Counted from the stretch's first letter, positions 17,367-26,872 are shown. The stretch: DNA of 64,000 bases from Bog-375 sp049587755 (GCA_049587755.1 JBAVEN010000032.1:18537-82536), one strand, 5' to 3'. The notes: a model not told the origin generated them from the letters alone. Numbers and translations: made by a program.

Positions 17367-19369
17367 GGCGCCTCTTTATCCACGGAAAGATGACGATTCC
17401 CCAGCAAGGATTCGGCAATCGCACAGGCCAGCACAGCCAGCATCGCGTACCACCACAAAGACAGGCGGCTTTGCCCGGCGGCGGCTGCCTGGCCGCTCAC
17501 CGCTATACCACTGGCTGTATTCTGCCACAAGCGGAGGGTTTCCGGCGGAGCGGGCGCCAGATCGGATTCGCGACGGTCGGCATTCACCGCTACCAGCTCG
17601 TTGCGGCCGTTCGGACGGCGGATGTCATAAAAGCCCCTCGAGGTGAACTGGATGTTCTGCGCCGTGGCCGCTTCAGCAAGCGAAAACACGCGCTCGCCTT
17701 TGGGATCGAACACATCCACGGCGGTGGCTTTCTCCCCGGCGCCGCGCAGCTCTTCGAAACTGCCCACGATGACGGCGGGCGGCCCGGCATCCAGGTGCCC
17801 CAGGTAGTTGGCGGTCTGCTCGATGAACGGCACGAACGAAGCGTGCACCGGAAAATCGTTGGCGACGTTGTCCAGGGTGGACGCGAAAACGAGGATATGG
17901 CCTGCGCCCAACTGTCCATCCAGCAGCAAGGGAGTTTCGTCGGTGAGCCGCGCCACGACGCGCGCCGGTCCGGGATCGACGCGCATCGCCTGGAAGAACT
18001 TCACGTCGTCCCAGCGGTTGTTCTGTTGAATGGACGGGTGCGATGGATCGAGCGCTTCCGCGCTTTGGAACAGGTCGCCTTCGCGGCTGGCGTACCGGGT
18101 GCCTTGGATGGCAAGATCGGCTACTGGAACCTTGCCGCGGCCCATCGAAGAGCGGCCCAGCGCGATCAGTACCGAGCCGCCGCCGTGCACGTAGTCGCGC
18201 AGGCTCTTTTCGAAAGACTCCGGCAGCGCGCCCACATCCGAAATCACTACGAAGGCGTACTTGGAGGGCGCAACATTGGCGGTTTGGTCGGCGGCGGCAG
18301 GGTCTATGGCAAATGCCGACTGGCCGGTGGCTTCGAGCGCGGTTTTGAAATACAACAGGTCGCGCGTGTTATCCGGGTCGTGCACGAACAGTGCGTGGCG
18401 CGGGTCCGCCCGCTCGACCGAAAAGTAAAAAGCGTCGTCGCCGGCCAGCGCATCGGCGGAATCGATTTTGACCTCGCCTCGATTGCGGCCATAGGGCACT
18501 TCGAGAGAATCGAACTCGACCGCGGCGCGTCCGCTGGCGGGCACCGTTACTGCCTTCGATTCGATGACGCGGCCATTCAGCGCGAGCAAAACGTTGCGCA
18601 CTGCATTCGGCGTGCCGAAACCGGCGATGGTGGCGAGCACGCGCGCCTTGGCGCCGCTGTAAACTCGGCGCGGCGCCACCACGTTCTCGACGGTGAAATT
18701 GGGCGTTTGGTCCGAGACCAGCGGATGCGGCTCCAGCCGGATGTCGGCGTTCAAGCGAAGATCGTTGAAGTTGGCGGGCATGCCGCTCTGCTGCATGTCC
18801 GAGTAGAGCACCACGCGCAGCGGCAGGCGAAGCGACTGCGCAATGGAACGCAGCGCACGGGAGAGCCCCGCAAACGAGGTGCGGCCGTCGGATGGCGCGA
18901 GAGCATCGAGCGCGGCGTCGAGCGCCTCGCGATCGCCCGTAACCTCGCTCAACACTTCGACCCGCGAGTTAAACGCCAGCACCTGCGCCCGCTGACCGGG
19001 ACGCAAACCAGCCACCTCAGCCTTGGCCAGCTTCCTGGCCCGATCGAGCAGGCCGGCGGCTTGCATGCTCAGCGAATTGTCAATAGCGACAACGGTGACT
19101 TCGCCCGAGCGCGACAGAGGCACCAGCTTGCGCTGCAGATAAGGGTTCGCGAACGCCAGCGCCAACAGCGCGAACAACAGCACGCGCAGTCCGAAGAGAA
19201 TCAGATAGCGCAGGCGGCGATGCTTGAGGGAGCTTTGCGCACGGCGCTCGAAAAACATCAGCGAGCTGAAAGGCACCGGCGTTGCCTTGTGTTTGCGCAA
19301 CAGGTGCAGCCAGACGGGCAGGCCCACCGCAGCCAGGCCGGCGAGGAACCATGGAGAGAGAAAGCCCAT
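17363..19369 (-). CDS. BatA-like VWA membrane protein
   Basis: A 668-residue protein. The N-terminus is the BatA signature: a membrane helix, then HLLRKHKATPVPFSSLMFF and FERRAQSSLKHRRLRYLILF, then a second helix (about 57-75). A von Willebrand A domain follows with a MIDAS-type DxSxS (D97-N-S-L-S, within AIDNSLSM). The middle and C-terminal parts resemble Ig and GATase-like folds, and a last helix lies near residue 645 (LWWYAMLAVLACAIAESLL). It is anchored in the inner membrane with its VWA domain probably in the periplasm. It shares TAATG with the DUF58 gene upstream and ATGA with the DUF4175 gene downstream. Confidence 0.88.
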   Translation of the reverse strand: MGFLSPWFLAGLAAVGLPVWLHLLRKHKATPVPFSSLMFFERRAQSSLKHRRLRYLILFGLRVLLFALLALAFANPYLQRKLVPLSRSGEVTVVAIDNSLSMQAAGLLDRARKLAKAEVAGLRPGQRAQVLAFNSRVEVLSEVTGDREALDAALDALAPSDGRTSFAGLSRALRSIAQSLRLPLRVVLYSDMQQSGMPANFNDLRLNADIRLEPHPLVSDQTPNFTVENVVAPRRVYSGAKARVLATIAGFGTPNAVRNVLLALNGRVIESKAVTVPASGRAAVEFDSLEVPYGRNRGEVKIDSADALAGDDAFYFSVERADPRHALFVHDPDNTRDLLYFKTALEATGQSAFAIDPAAADQTANVAPSKYAFVVISDVGALPESFEKSLRDYVHGGGSVLIALGRSSMGRGKVPVADLAIQGTRYASREGDLFQSAEALDPSHPSIQQNNRWDDVKFFQAMRVDPGPARVVARLTDETPLLLDGQLGAGHILVFASTLDNVANDFPVHASFVPFIEQTANYLGHLDAGPPAVIVGSFEELRGAGEKATAVDVFDPKGERVFSLAEAATAQNIQFTSRGFYDIRRPNGRNELVAVNADRRESDLAPAPPETLRLWQNTASGIAVSGQAAAAGQSRLSLWWYAMLAVLACAIAESLLGNRHLSVDKEAP

Positions 19370-20259
19370 TAGAGCATCCCCCGGCGCACGCTCAAATACT
19401 CGCGCAGGCCTTCATCGAGCGGCCGGCCGGTGTCCACCAGAAAATAATCCATGCCGGCGCCGCGGGCCTGGGAGCGTAGCGCTTCGATGTGCGCGTCAAT
19501 TTTCGTCCGGTACTCGTAGCGCGCGTATTCGGGCGATACCTCCAGCGCCGCGCCGGAGTTTTCCATATCGACCAGCAGCACGGGCTCGCGGAAATTGGGC
19601 GCGATCTCCTGCGGGTCGAGCAGATGAAACAGGATGATCTCATTGCCGCGGAACCGCAGGGGTTCGACCGTTTTGACAATGACGGCCGGATCCTCGTAAA
19701 AATCCGAAACCACCACCACGATGCCGCGGCGGCGCAGGAAATTCTGGAAGTGGACGAATGGCTTGGTGAAATCGGTGCGCGTGCCGGTCTGTGCATGTTC
19801 GATGGCGTGCAGCAAGCGGAACAACTGCCCCTGCCGCGTGGAGGGCGCCACGTAGTTGGTCACGTCTTCATCGAAGACGATGAGGCCCGCCGCGTCGCGC
19901 TGCACATTGGCCAGGTAACACAGCGAAGCGGCCAGGAAGCGTGCATAGTCGAGTTTATTGACGGCGTGAGACCCGTAGCCCATGGAGGCCGAGGTATCGA
20001 GCAGCACCAGCAGTTGCGTGTTGGTCTCACCCCGGTAGCGCTTGAGGTAGCAGCGGTCGGTGCGCGCGAAAACGTTCCAATCCACGTGGCGCAGGTCGTC
20101 GCCCTGCGTGTAAGCGCGGTATTCCGCGAACTCCTGCGAGAAGCCGAAATCCGGCGACCGGTGCAGCCCGGCCACGAACCCATCGACCACCGTCTTGGCG
20201 ATCAGGTCCAACCCCGCGATCGAGTTGAGCGTAGCCGGATCTAGAAAACGCTGCAGCAT
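19369..20259 (-). CDS. DUF58 domain protein (VWA-like)
   Basis: A 296-residue cytoplasmic protein. It contains the DUF58 signature YRAYTQGDDLRHVDWNVFAR (about residues 47-66) followed by RYRGETNTQLLVLLDTSASM with an intact metal-ion-dependent adhesion site (D88-T-S-A-S). DUF58 proteins are encoded next to MoxR ATPases and are thought to be clients or adaptors of them. It starts 1 nt after the MoxR stop codon and its stop overlaps the next start (TAATG). Confidence 0.92.
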   Translation of the reverse strand: MLQRFLDPATLNSIAGLDLIAKTVVDGFVAGLHRSPDFGFSQEFAEYRAYTQGDDLRHVDWNVFARTDRCYLKRYRGETNTQLLVLLDTSASMGYGSHAVNKLDYARFLAASLCYLANVQRDAAGLIVFDEDVTNYVAPSTRQGQLFRLLHAIEHAQTGTRTDFTKPFVHFQNFLRRRGIVVVVSDFYEDPAVIVKTVEPLRFRGNEIILFHLLDPQEIAPNFREPVLLVDMENSGAALEVSPEYARYEYRTKIDAHIEALRSQARGAGMDYFLVDTGRPLDEGLREYLSVRRGML

Positions 20260-20260
20260 C

Positions 20261-21286
20261 TTACTCCCGCGGCGCCCCTTTCCAATCGAGCAGGCGTTTC
20301 AAGATGTCGTCCTGCTTCAGCCGGTCTGATTCGGCGTGAAAGTTGAGCAGGATGCGATGCCGCAGCACCGGGATATACAGCGCGCGGATGTCTTCATACG
20401 TCACGTGGTAGCGGCCCTTCATCAGCGCCCGCGCTTTGGCGGCCAGCACCAGGAATTGGGCGGCGCGCACGCTGGCGCCATAGTTCACGTACTTTTGGAC
20501 GAAGTCGGGCGCCGATTCGTCCCGGCTGCGGCTGGCGCGCACCATATCCACCGCGTAGCGGGCCACGCTCTCGCCGATCGGCACCATGCGCACCAGTTGC
20601 TGGAAATCGAGAATCTCTTCGGCGTTGGTCACCGGATCGGCCTGCGGAATGGTGGTGACTGTGGTCAGATCCACCACTTGCACTTCCTCATCGGCGTTGA
20701 GGTAGTCGAGCACGGTGTTGAACAGGAAGCGGTCGAGCTGCGCTTCCGGCAACGGGTACGTGCCTTCCAGCTCGATCGGGTTCTGGGTAGCCAGCACAAA
20801 AAACGGGTTGGGAAGCCCGTAGTTGTTGCCGCGCACTGTGCACGCCCGCTCCTGCATGGCTTCGAGCAAAGCGCTCTGCGTCTTCGGCGGCGTGCGGTTA
20901 ATTTCGTCGGCCAGCAGAATGTTCCCGAAAATCGGGCCCGGCACGAAGGTCCAGGTGCGGCGGCCGGTGGCGGGGTCTTCTTCGATGATGTCGGTGCCGG
21001 TGATGTCGCTGGGCATCAGGTCCGGGGTGAATTGAATGCGCTTGAAAACCAGGCCCAGGGTCTGCGCCATGGTGCGCACCAGCAGCGTTTTGGCAGTGCC
21101 CGGCAGGCCTGTAATCAGGCAATGGCCGCCCACGAATAGCGCGATCATCACCTGCTCCAGAACCTCCTGCTGGCCGACGATGACGCGGCGCACTTCGGTC
21201 ACAATGTCGGCCTGCACCTGGCGGAAGCGCGCGATGCGCGCCTTCAGAATCTCGGGTTCCATCTGTGAAGTAGCGGGTGTCGACAT
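20261..21286 (-). CDS. MoxR-family AAA+ ATPase
   Basis: A 341-residue AAA+ ATPase. Walker A is GLPGTAKT (within LITGLPGTAKTLLVRTMAQ), Walker B and following helix read LLADEINRTPPKTQSALLEA, sensor 1 is FVLATQNPIE, and the lid ends in a Leu/Arg-rich domain. MoxR proteins act as chaperone-like motors that mature or insert metal centres together with VWA partners. The ATG at 21286 follows GGAAGAG. The gene is in the middle of the cluster, 13 nt after the TPR-peptidase gene and 1 nt before DUF58. Confidence 0.95.
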   Translation of the reverse strand: MSTPATSQMEPEILKARIARFRQVQADIVTEVRRVIVGQQEVLEQVMIALFVGGHCLITGLPGTAKTLLVRTMAQTLGLVFKRIQFTPDLMPSDITGTDIIEEDPATGRRTWTFVPGPIFGNILLADEINRTPPKTQSALLEAMQERACTVRGNNYGLPNPFFVLATQNPIELEGTYPLPEAQLDRFLFNTVLDYLNADEEVQVVDLTTVTTIPQADPVTNAEEILDFQQLVRMVPIGESVARYAVDMVRASRSRDESAPDFVQKYVNYGASVRAAQFLVLAAKARALMKGRYHVTYEDIRALYIPVLRHRILLNFHAESDRLKQDDILKRLLDWKGAPRE

Positions 21287-21299
21287 ATCTCTTCCAATC

Positions 21300-23465
21300 C
21301 TATTTCTTCGTCGCGGCGGGCCCACTCTGCTCCGCGCCGCTCAACTGTAACAACAGCTTCTGCGCCGGCCGGAATCCGGGAGCGATTTCCATGGCGTCGA
21401 TGACCTCGTTTCTGGCCGCTTCCGGCTGATGATTCAAATTGAATGCGCAGGCCAGGTCGTAATGCGCCCGAGCCATGTCGATGGGCTTCACCGCCAGCAG
21501 CGCCTGAAACTCGCGGATGGCGCCCCTGGCGTTCGCCTGCTCGAGCCAGAGTTCGCCCAGTTCCCGATGCTGCTCGCTGCGCATCGGATAGATATAGTTC
21601 AGCCGGTCCAGAGCCGCGGCCGCTTCTTTCCCATTGCCCGCGTCGGTAAGCTTCTTCGCCAGCAGCATGATGGTGTCCGGGCTGCGCCCGCCGATGTGAA
21701 CGTACCGCTCCAACTGGCCGATGGCAGCGGCGTTATTGCCTTTGGCCAGGTAAGCGTTTGCCAACGATTCGTAAATGCTGTGATCCTCGACGTAGTCCGG
21801 GTAGAGGTCGCGGGCCTCGGTGCCCAGGCGAATCACTTCGTCGTAGTTATGGCCGGCGGAGGCCGTCTCGATGTGCTTGACCGCTTCTTTCCAGCGGTCG
21901 AAGTTCTCCACCGTCCGCTTCGTTTCGGCTTCCAAGGCAGCGATGAACTGGCGGTCGAACTCCGCCGGCTCCAGCTTCAGCTCTTTCCGGATCACGGTGG
22001 CGGTGTCGTCGCTAGCGCCGAAATCGTGCAACATGGCGAGAATCGTGTCCCAGCCCCATTTTTCGGTGATGTAATCGCAAATCTTGCCCGCCTCGAAATA
22101 GCTCACCAGAACTTGCTGCGGCGTCATCGGGTGGACGAAGCCGCGGTCCAGCTCAGCGACCGGCAAAAGCTGATGCTTCTTGATGGCGGCGATTTCTTCC
22201 GGCCCCAGGCGGTCACCCCACTCGGGCGACGTGGCCGTTTCCTCGTGCACCGCGACGCCCTCGGTGAACCAGCGCGGCACGTGGAAGTTGGTGATCGATA
22301 GCGTGAATACGTGGCTCATCTCATGCCACATCACGCTCGCCCAATGAAAACTGCCCGGCGGCCGCCCGGACGGGCTGTCCATGGCTATCACGTTGCCGAA
22401 GGTCACGCCAAGCGCCCCCAGGCCCGGCATGCCGAGCGCGCGCACCGCGAAATCTTCGTGGTCCGGGTACACTTCCACCTGCACCGGCTGGGTGAGTTGC
22501 CAGCGATACTTCTTCTCGTAGACTGCAATGGCGCGCCGCATCTCGGCTTCGAAATATGGGCGCAGCAGGTCCGCTTCCTTCTTGTGCAGCTTGAGAATCG
22601 TGCGGTCGATCCGCAACGTCACGAAATTCTTCTCGCTGTCCATCAGGGTCAGCGAGTTCTTGGTGGCGCTATTCTGAAATCCGTTGTCCCAGCAGGTCTT
22701 GAGCTGCCGGTACGCTTCGTCGTCGCGGCCCAATCGCATCAGGTTGACGCCAAGCTGCGAGCGCGCCGAATCGAGCGCGGGATCGAGGGCGATGGCTTTA
22801 CGGTAGAACGCCACCGATTCCTCGTAGCGCCGGTTGAGCATGAAGAAATGGCCGGCGGTCTCGTAGCCCTTGGCCACGTGCGGGTCCCAGGGGCTCTCCT
22901 TTTTATCCGCCAGCCAATCCATCGTGGCCAGGATGGCTTTCGCCTGAACGGAGTTAGGGTCGAGCGCCAGCGCCCGTTTGGTCTCGGCTTCGGCCTCGGC
23001 TTTGTTGTCGTCCTCCAAGGCCAGCCGCGCCAACAGTTCCTGGGCTTCCACCAGCTTGGGATCGCTGCGCAACGCCCGCCGCGCAAGATCGGCGGCATTA
23101 CCGCCGTAAGCTTCCTCCGCCACCAGCGCCTTGCCGAGCAGGGCGCCCGCGTCGTCGGGTTTCAGCGCCAGCGCCTCATTGAAAAGCTGGTCGGCGACGT
23201 CGGCCTGCCAGTGTTCCAGGTACATCCGGCCCCAGCGGACGCGGAACTCGGGATTGCGCGGCTCGCGCGCCACCAGATCGCGAAACACCGTGTTGGCATC
23301 CTGGTAACGCCGCGCCTTCCAGAGTGCCTCCGCCTGCTGCAAGGTCTGCGCCGGAAGCACGGATGCAGCCAGAGACAACCCAAGTAGAAGTCCAAGGGAG
23401 CGGCGAGACGAACCTCGACGCGGCGCGCAGGAATGTATACGCCGCGCCTCACTTCTGCGGGGCAT
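21300..23465 (-). CDS. TPR protein with gluzincin (peptidase MA-like) domain
   Basis: A 721-residue exported protein. A basic N-terminus leads into a signal peptide (SLGLLLGLSLAASVLPAQT). TPR units occupy about residues 45-265, and a metallopeptidase domain follows with WHEMSHVFTLS (HExxH, about 380) and the downstream Glu in PRWFTEGVAVHEE, the pattern of peptidase MA-like gluzincins. A second TPR set lies at about 500-700. It probably cleaves or binds proteins in the periplasm. The start overlaps the stop of the caspase-like gene by 17 nt, so it belongs to the MoxR/VWA operon. Confidence 0.85.
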   Translation of the reverse strand: MPRRSEARRIHSCAPRRGSSRRSLGLLLGLSLAASVLPAQTLQQAEALWKARRYQDANTVFRDLVAREPRNPEFRVRWGRMYLEHWQADVADQLFNEALALKPDDAGALLGKALVAEEAYGGNAADLARRALRSDPKLVEAQELLARLALEDDNKAEAEAETKRALALDPNSVQAKAILATMDWLADKKESPWDPHVAKGYETAGHFFMLNRRYEESVAFYRKAIALDPALDSARSQLGVNLMRLGRDDEAYRQLKTCWDNGFQNSATKNSLTLMDSEKNFVTLRIDRTILKLHKKEADLLRPYFEAEMRRAIAVYEKKYRWQLTQPVQVEVYPDHEDFAVRALGMPGLGALGVTFGNVIAMDSPSGRPPGSFHWASVMWHEMSHVFTLSITNFHVPRWFTEGVAVHEETATSPEWGDRLGPEEIAAIKKHQLLPVAELDRGFVHPMTPQQVLVSYFEAGKICDYITEKWGWDTILAMLHDFGASDDTATVIRKELKLEPAEFDRQFIAALEAETKRTVENFDRWKEAVKHIETASAGHNYDEVIRLGTEARDLYPDYVEDHSIYESLANAYLAKGNNAAAIGQLERYVHIGGRSPDTIMLLAKKLTDAGNGKEAAAALDRLNYIYPMRSEQHRELGELWLEQANARGAIREFQALLAVKPIDMARAHYDLACAFNLNHQPEAARNEVIDAMEIAPGFRPAQKLLLQLSGAEQSGPAATKK

Positions 23466-24372
23466 TGATCGCCTCCTGCGTCTTCGCCAGCTCCAGCAGA
23501 AGCTGGGTCAACTGCTTGCGGTAATCGGCGGCGTCCATGCCCGCCTTCTCATATTTGAGTTGGTCAATCGCCTGCTCCAGCTCGTCCTTCCTGGCGAGCA
23601 GCGCGCGTTTGGCGGGGTCTCGGGCAGCATCGGCGTTGGCACCCAAACGCACCAGGGTGAACGCCGCCGCCAATCTGCCCTCGCCGTTCTCGGGCGATGG
23701 ATTTCGTTCTCCCTCACCCTTGCCTGTGTCTTCCAGCAGCGAATGCTCGGTCGCCAGCCGCTTGGCGGCATCGAAAGACTCGGCCACCTTGCGCTGGGCA
23801 TAACGAAACGCTTCGAGCGCGGAAACCGCGTCGTTCTTGTCCGTATCCGCCGCCGGGTCGCCCAGGGCCTCGGCCCAGTAACGCGCGAAGATAGTGGCGT
23901 TCTTTTCCGTGCCGCTTTTAGTGGCGGTGATCACAATACGGTTGGGCCGCCGCAGAAACGCGACCGATCCGCCGCTCGAGCTGGTCATCACCACCACGCA
24001 CTGGCGCAGAGCGGGCACGCGGTCGAGTAGCGCGGCCAATTCCGCGGCGGTTATATCGGGGCCGGGAATGTTGAACTTGTAATCCACCCCATCATCGGAG
24101 CCGTGCCCGATCAGCATCACCACCAGCGCGTCGTCCGGCTTCGCCTCGCCAGCCAGTTCCTGAAATCGCGCGCGGATCTCTTCGCGATGGGGCGCAATCA
24201 ACGTAATCACGTTGGTGTCGCCCGCCTTCTTGAGGCTCGAATCGATATTGAGCGCCCACATCTTGAAGCGCTGGTCGTAATCGGGCTCGCCGCCAAGGCC
24301 GGAGATAGTGAGATAGTAAGTGGCCGCGGGCGCCGCCAGAGCGCACGCCAGCAGCAGCGCGCAGAGCCTCAT
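23449..24372 (-). CDS. Exported caspase/legumain-fold (peptidase C13-like) protein
   Basis: A 307-residue protein with a signal peptide (MRLCALLLACALAAPAA). The central strand order and the motif VVMLIGHGSDDG (H90) match the His of clan CD peptidases such as legumain. At the place of the catalytic Cys (legumain ACESG) the sequence reads MTSSSGGS, so a Ser (S131) occupies the nucleophile position. The following block VITATKSGTEKNATIFARYWAEALGD is strongly conserved-looking. The C-terminus is helical (LTQLLLELAKTQEAI). It could be an inactive pseudopeptidase, a Ser variant or a binding module. ATGA overlap with the upstream gene supports the ATG at 24372. Confidence 0.72.
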   Translation of the reverse strand: MRLCALLLACALAAPAATYYLTISGLGGEPDYDQRFKMWALNIDSSLKKAGDTNVITLIAPHREEIRARFQELAGEAKPDDALVVMLIGHGSDDGVDYKFNIPGPDITAAELAALLDRVPALRQCVVVMTSSSGGSVAFLRRPNRIVITATKSGTEKNATIFARYWAEALGDPAADTDKNDAVSALEAFRYAQRKVAESFDAAKRLATEHSLLEDTGKGEGERNPSPENGEGRLAAAFTLVRLGANADAARDPAKRALLARKDELEQAIDQLKYEKAGMDAADYRKQLTQLLLELAKTQEAINAPQK

Positions 24373-26633
24373 ACCACGCCCCATTTGCGGCGCAGCAGCC
24401 ATTCGCACGCGCGCAGGCCGAGCGCTAGGAGAAAGATGGCCGGCATGTCCCAAAGGTCGCGCGTCTCGCGTGCCGTGATGCCGGCTTCGGAATACGAAAT
24501 CTCGCTCGCCAGTTTGGACGCCTGCGCCGGCGTATAGTAGCGGCCACCGGTCTCGTCGGCCAGTTTCTCCAATAGCTCGCGGTTCTGCGAGGTGCGGAAG
24601 TTCTCCGCTACGCCGTCCTCGCGAAGGAAGGCCAGCACATCGCGGCCCAGTTCCTCTTGCTCGCGCCCAGCGACGATTTCAGCCACGTAGGAACCTGGCG
24701 CCGAAGCAGAGAATTCACCGGCGTAAACGCCTTCTTCGAGCGGCTGCGGAGCCAGTTCCATGGTGGCACTGGTTCCGTCGGGCTCGAGAATCCGCCCCTG
24801 CACATGAGCGTCGGTGACCGGTTTGTATTCCTTGTCCCTCACCTCCACACGCAGCGGCACGCGCGTCTCGTCGGAGAGCACCTGCCTGGGCGTTGTCACC
24901 GTGACCGGTCCCGGCGTGTCGGCAACCAGGTAGCGCAGCAGTTGCTGCCAGAAAGTCTCCTGGGTGCGATCCTCGTGCGGCAGCCACATTCTCCAGCGCC
25001 AGCTTCCACCAGTGGCGAATAAAACCGTGCGCCCGCGGCCGTAGTTTTCCGTGACCAGTAGCGGCATCTTGCGCTTTCCCGCCGGGGTGGAAACCAGCAG
25101 CACCGTGGCGCCGGGTTTTTCGTCGCCGGCTTCCTGGTAGTTGGCCATCATCGGCATGTTCTTCCAGCGCTCCGCGCTGCGCGCGGCGTCGTCATCCAGC
25201 CGGCAGATGCTGCTTTGCGCGCCGGCGGGCGTCAGTTCCTGGCCGGTGAAGTCGCGGTGAAACGTGCCCCTGTTTTGCGGCAGCTTGGTCGGGACCAGGT
25301 CGGCCAGCGCGCTGCCCGCCCAGCCGCCGTCGGTAAGCGCGGCTCGCCCGCCCAGCAGCAGCAGCCCGCCGCCGCGGCGATCCACAAAATCGTGAATGAG
25401 TTGTTGCTGGCCGGGAGTGAAGTAATTCAACTCCACGCTGCCGATGATCAGCCCCTGGTAAGCAAACAGTTCTTCGGCTTTGGTGGGGAACCCGTCTGCC
25501 AGTTCCCTGTCGTCGATTCTGCCTTGCACGTAGATCTTATTCTGCGTGGAGCGCACCATGCTGGCGATCTCCTGCTCGGGGCGATCGTCGTTCGGCAGAA
25601 ATGGCAGCGCGCGGCGGATGAATTTGTAGTCCCAGCGCGGCTCGCCTTCCACATAAAGGATGCGCGGCTTGCGCGCGTCCACGTTGACCAGGCGCGTGAC
25701 CGCGTTGTTGCGCGTGTTCTCCTCTCCGGGCAGCGGGTCGATGCCGATTTCAAACGTCTTCGGCCCGGCGTCGCCGCCGTTGAACATCAGCGATTCGGTC
25801 CGCAGCCGGCGGTCAGCAGGCAGCGTGACCTCCTGGCTGGCCAGCACTTTCCCGTTGTCTCGCACATTGAGCATAGCCCGGCTGCCGGAAAACCCGTAGC
25901 TGGAAAACGTCACCGTCGCCGTCAGCCGCGACTGCGGAAGCGCCCGCGCCGGCAGCACGGCATCGGTGATTTCCACGTCGCGGTCCGGGTGCTCGCGGCC
26001 GAAACCAACGGTGTGAACCGGAACGCGCTGCTTGCGGAGCGCCGCCAGCGTATCCAGGCTGATGCCGCCGGCATTGTCCGCTCCGTCGCTGAGCAGCACC
26101 ATCGCGCCCAGCGGCAGCGACGACGATTCCTCCAGCACGCGGTCCAGCGTATCGCCGATGTGTGTTGCCGGCTGGGAGGCGTCGAACGCCTCCGTCTTCT
26201 GCACCCGCTCCGGTTCCGCGCCGAACTTATACAGCCGCACCTGGAAGCGCTCGCCCAGCGATTTCAGCAGCCCGCCATCCAGCGCCCGCTTCGCCGCCAT
26301 CTCGCGTGTGCCGTCCGCATCGGCGATGCCCATGCTCCGCGAGTCATCCACCAGCACAGCCACCACATTTTGCTGCGGCCGTAGCGTGGCCACGCTGAGC
26401 GCCGGATGCCACAACAGAAACAGAATCAGCGTCAGCATGCCGGATTCGAGCAGCCAGATGGCCAGCGGCCTAATGCCGCTCAGCATGCCGTGGTTGTGCC
26501 GGGTGTGCCAGTACAGCAGCCCGCCTCCGCACACCACCGCCGCCGCCAGCAGCCACAGCGGCCAGGGTGTCAGCAACACAAACTGGCCCTTATGGAAAAT
26601 GGCGGCCGGGTATTTGAAGAGGAGCTCGAACAT
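24369..26633 (-). CDS. VWA / GATase-like membrane protein
   Basis: A 754-residue inner-membrane protein. Two N-terminal helices (about 25-42 and 57-75) precede a VWA domain with an intact MIDAS (D96-D-S-R-S, within AVLVDDSRSMG) and SDGADNAGG. Then come beta-sandwich segments, a GATase1-like domain (about 330-520: RILYVEGEPRWDYKFIRRAL, and GGGLLLLGG) and a final helix near 730 (LWDMPAIFLLALGLRACEWLL). It is the first gene of the cluster and overlaps the caspase-like gene by ATGA. No promoter hexamer stands out immediately before its ATG. Confidence 0.85.
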   Translation of the reverse strand: MFELLFKYPAAIFHKGQFVLLTPWPLWLLAAAVVCGGGLLYWHTRHNHGMLSGIRPLAIWLLESGMLTLILFLLWHPALSVATLRPQQNVVAVLVDDSRSMGIADADGTREMAAKRALDGGLLKSLGERFQVRLYKFGAEPERVQKTEAFDASQPATHIGDTLDRVLEESSSLPLGAMVLLSDGADNAGGISLDTLAALRKQRVPVHTVGFGREHPDRDVEITDAVLPARALPQSRLTATVTFSSYGFSGSRAMLNVRDNGKVLASQEVTLPADRRLRTESLMFNGGDAGPKTFEIGIDPLPGEENTRNNAVTRLVNVDARKPRILYVEGEPRWDYKFIRRALPFLPNDDRPEQEIASMVRSTQNKIYVQGRIDDRELADGFPTKAEELFAYQGLIIGSVELNYFTPGQQQLIHDFVDRRGGGLLLLGGRAALTDGGWAGSALADLVPTKLPQNRGTFHRDFTGQELTPAGAQSSICRLDDDAARSAERWKNMPMMANYQEAGDEKPGATVLLVSTPAGKRKMPLLVTENYGRGRTVLFATGGSWRWRMWLPHEDRTQETFWQQLLRYLVADTPGPVTVTTPRQVLSDETRVPLRVEVRDKEYKPVTDAHVQGRILEPDGTSATMELAPQPLEEGVYAGEFSASAPGSYVAEIVAGREQEELGRDVLAFLREDGVAENFRTSQNRELLEKLADETGGRYYTPAQASKLASEISYSEAGITARETRDLWDMPAIFLLALGLRACEWLLRRKWGVV

Positions 26634-26843
26634 TAGGTTCTCACCGGCAAACCGCGTCCGGTACGCGACGATAGACGTGCTGCTGGCGGGCGGGAGTTAC
26701 CAGCGATTGCAACCTGGGGGGAAATTGCACATGAGCGCGCATTGCGCTTCAGCCCTCGTATGTGAGTCAGGATAGCATGGCAGAGTGGTGGAGCATCCTT
26801 TGGCTTGCCGGCTTTGTTTCCCCGCGCCTTTTCGCGAAAACCC

Positions 26844-26872
26844 CCGTAGCGCCGGCGGTCTTTGCCGCCGGT
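26844..26872. repeat. Dispersed 29-nt hairpin repeat, copy A
   Basis: Begins CCGTAGCGCCGGCGGT and ends GCCGCCGGT; the two GC-rich arms pair around a TCTTTG loop. Identical to the copies at 44495 and 59679. Here no T-run follows. Confidence 0.85.

Noticed and set aside
17390..19372. 660-codon open frame antisense to the BatA-like gene
   Set aside because: Composition is rich in His, Gln and Arg as expected of an antisense shadow; the reverse frame has VWA and membrane motifs and tight operon overlaps.
26634..26843. Possible tRNA in the gap before uvrA
   Set aside because: GGCAGAGTGGTGGAGC looks slightly like a D-arm, but there is no T-arm (GTTCGA) or acceptor pairing.
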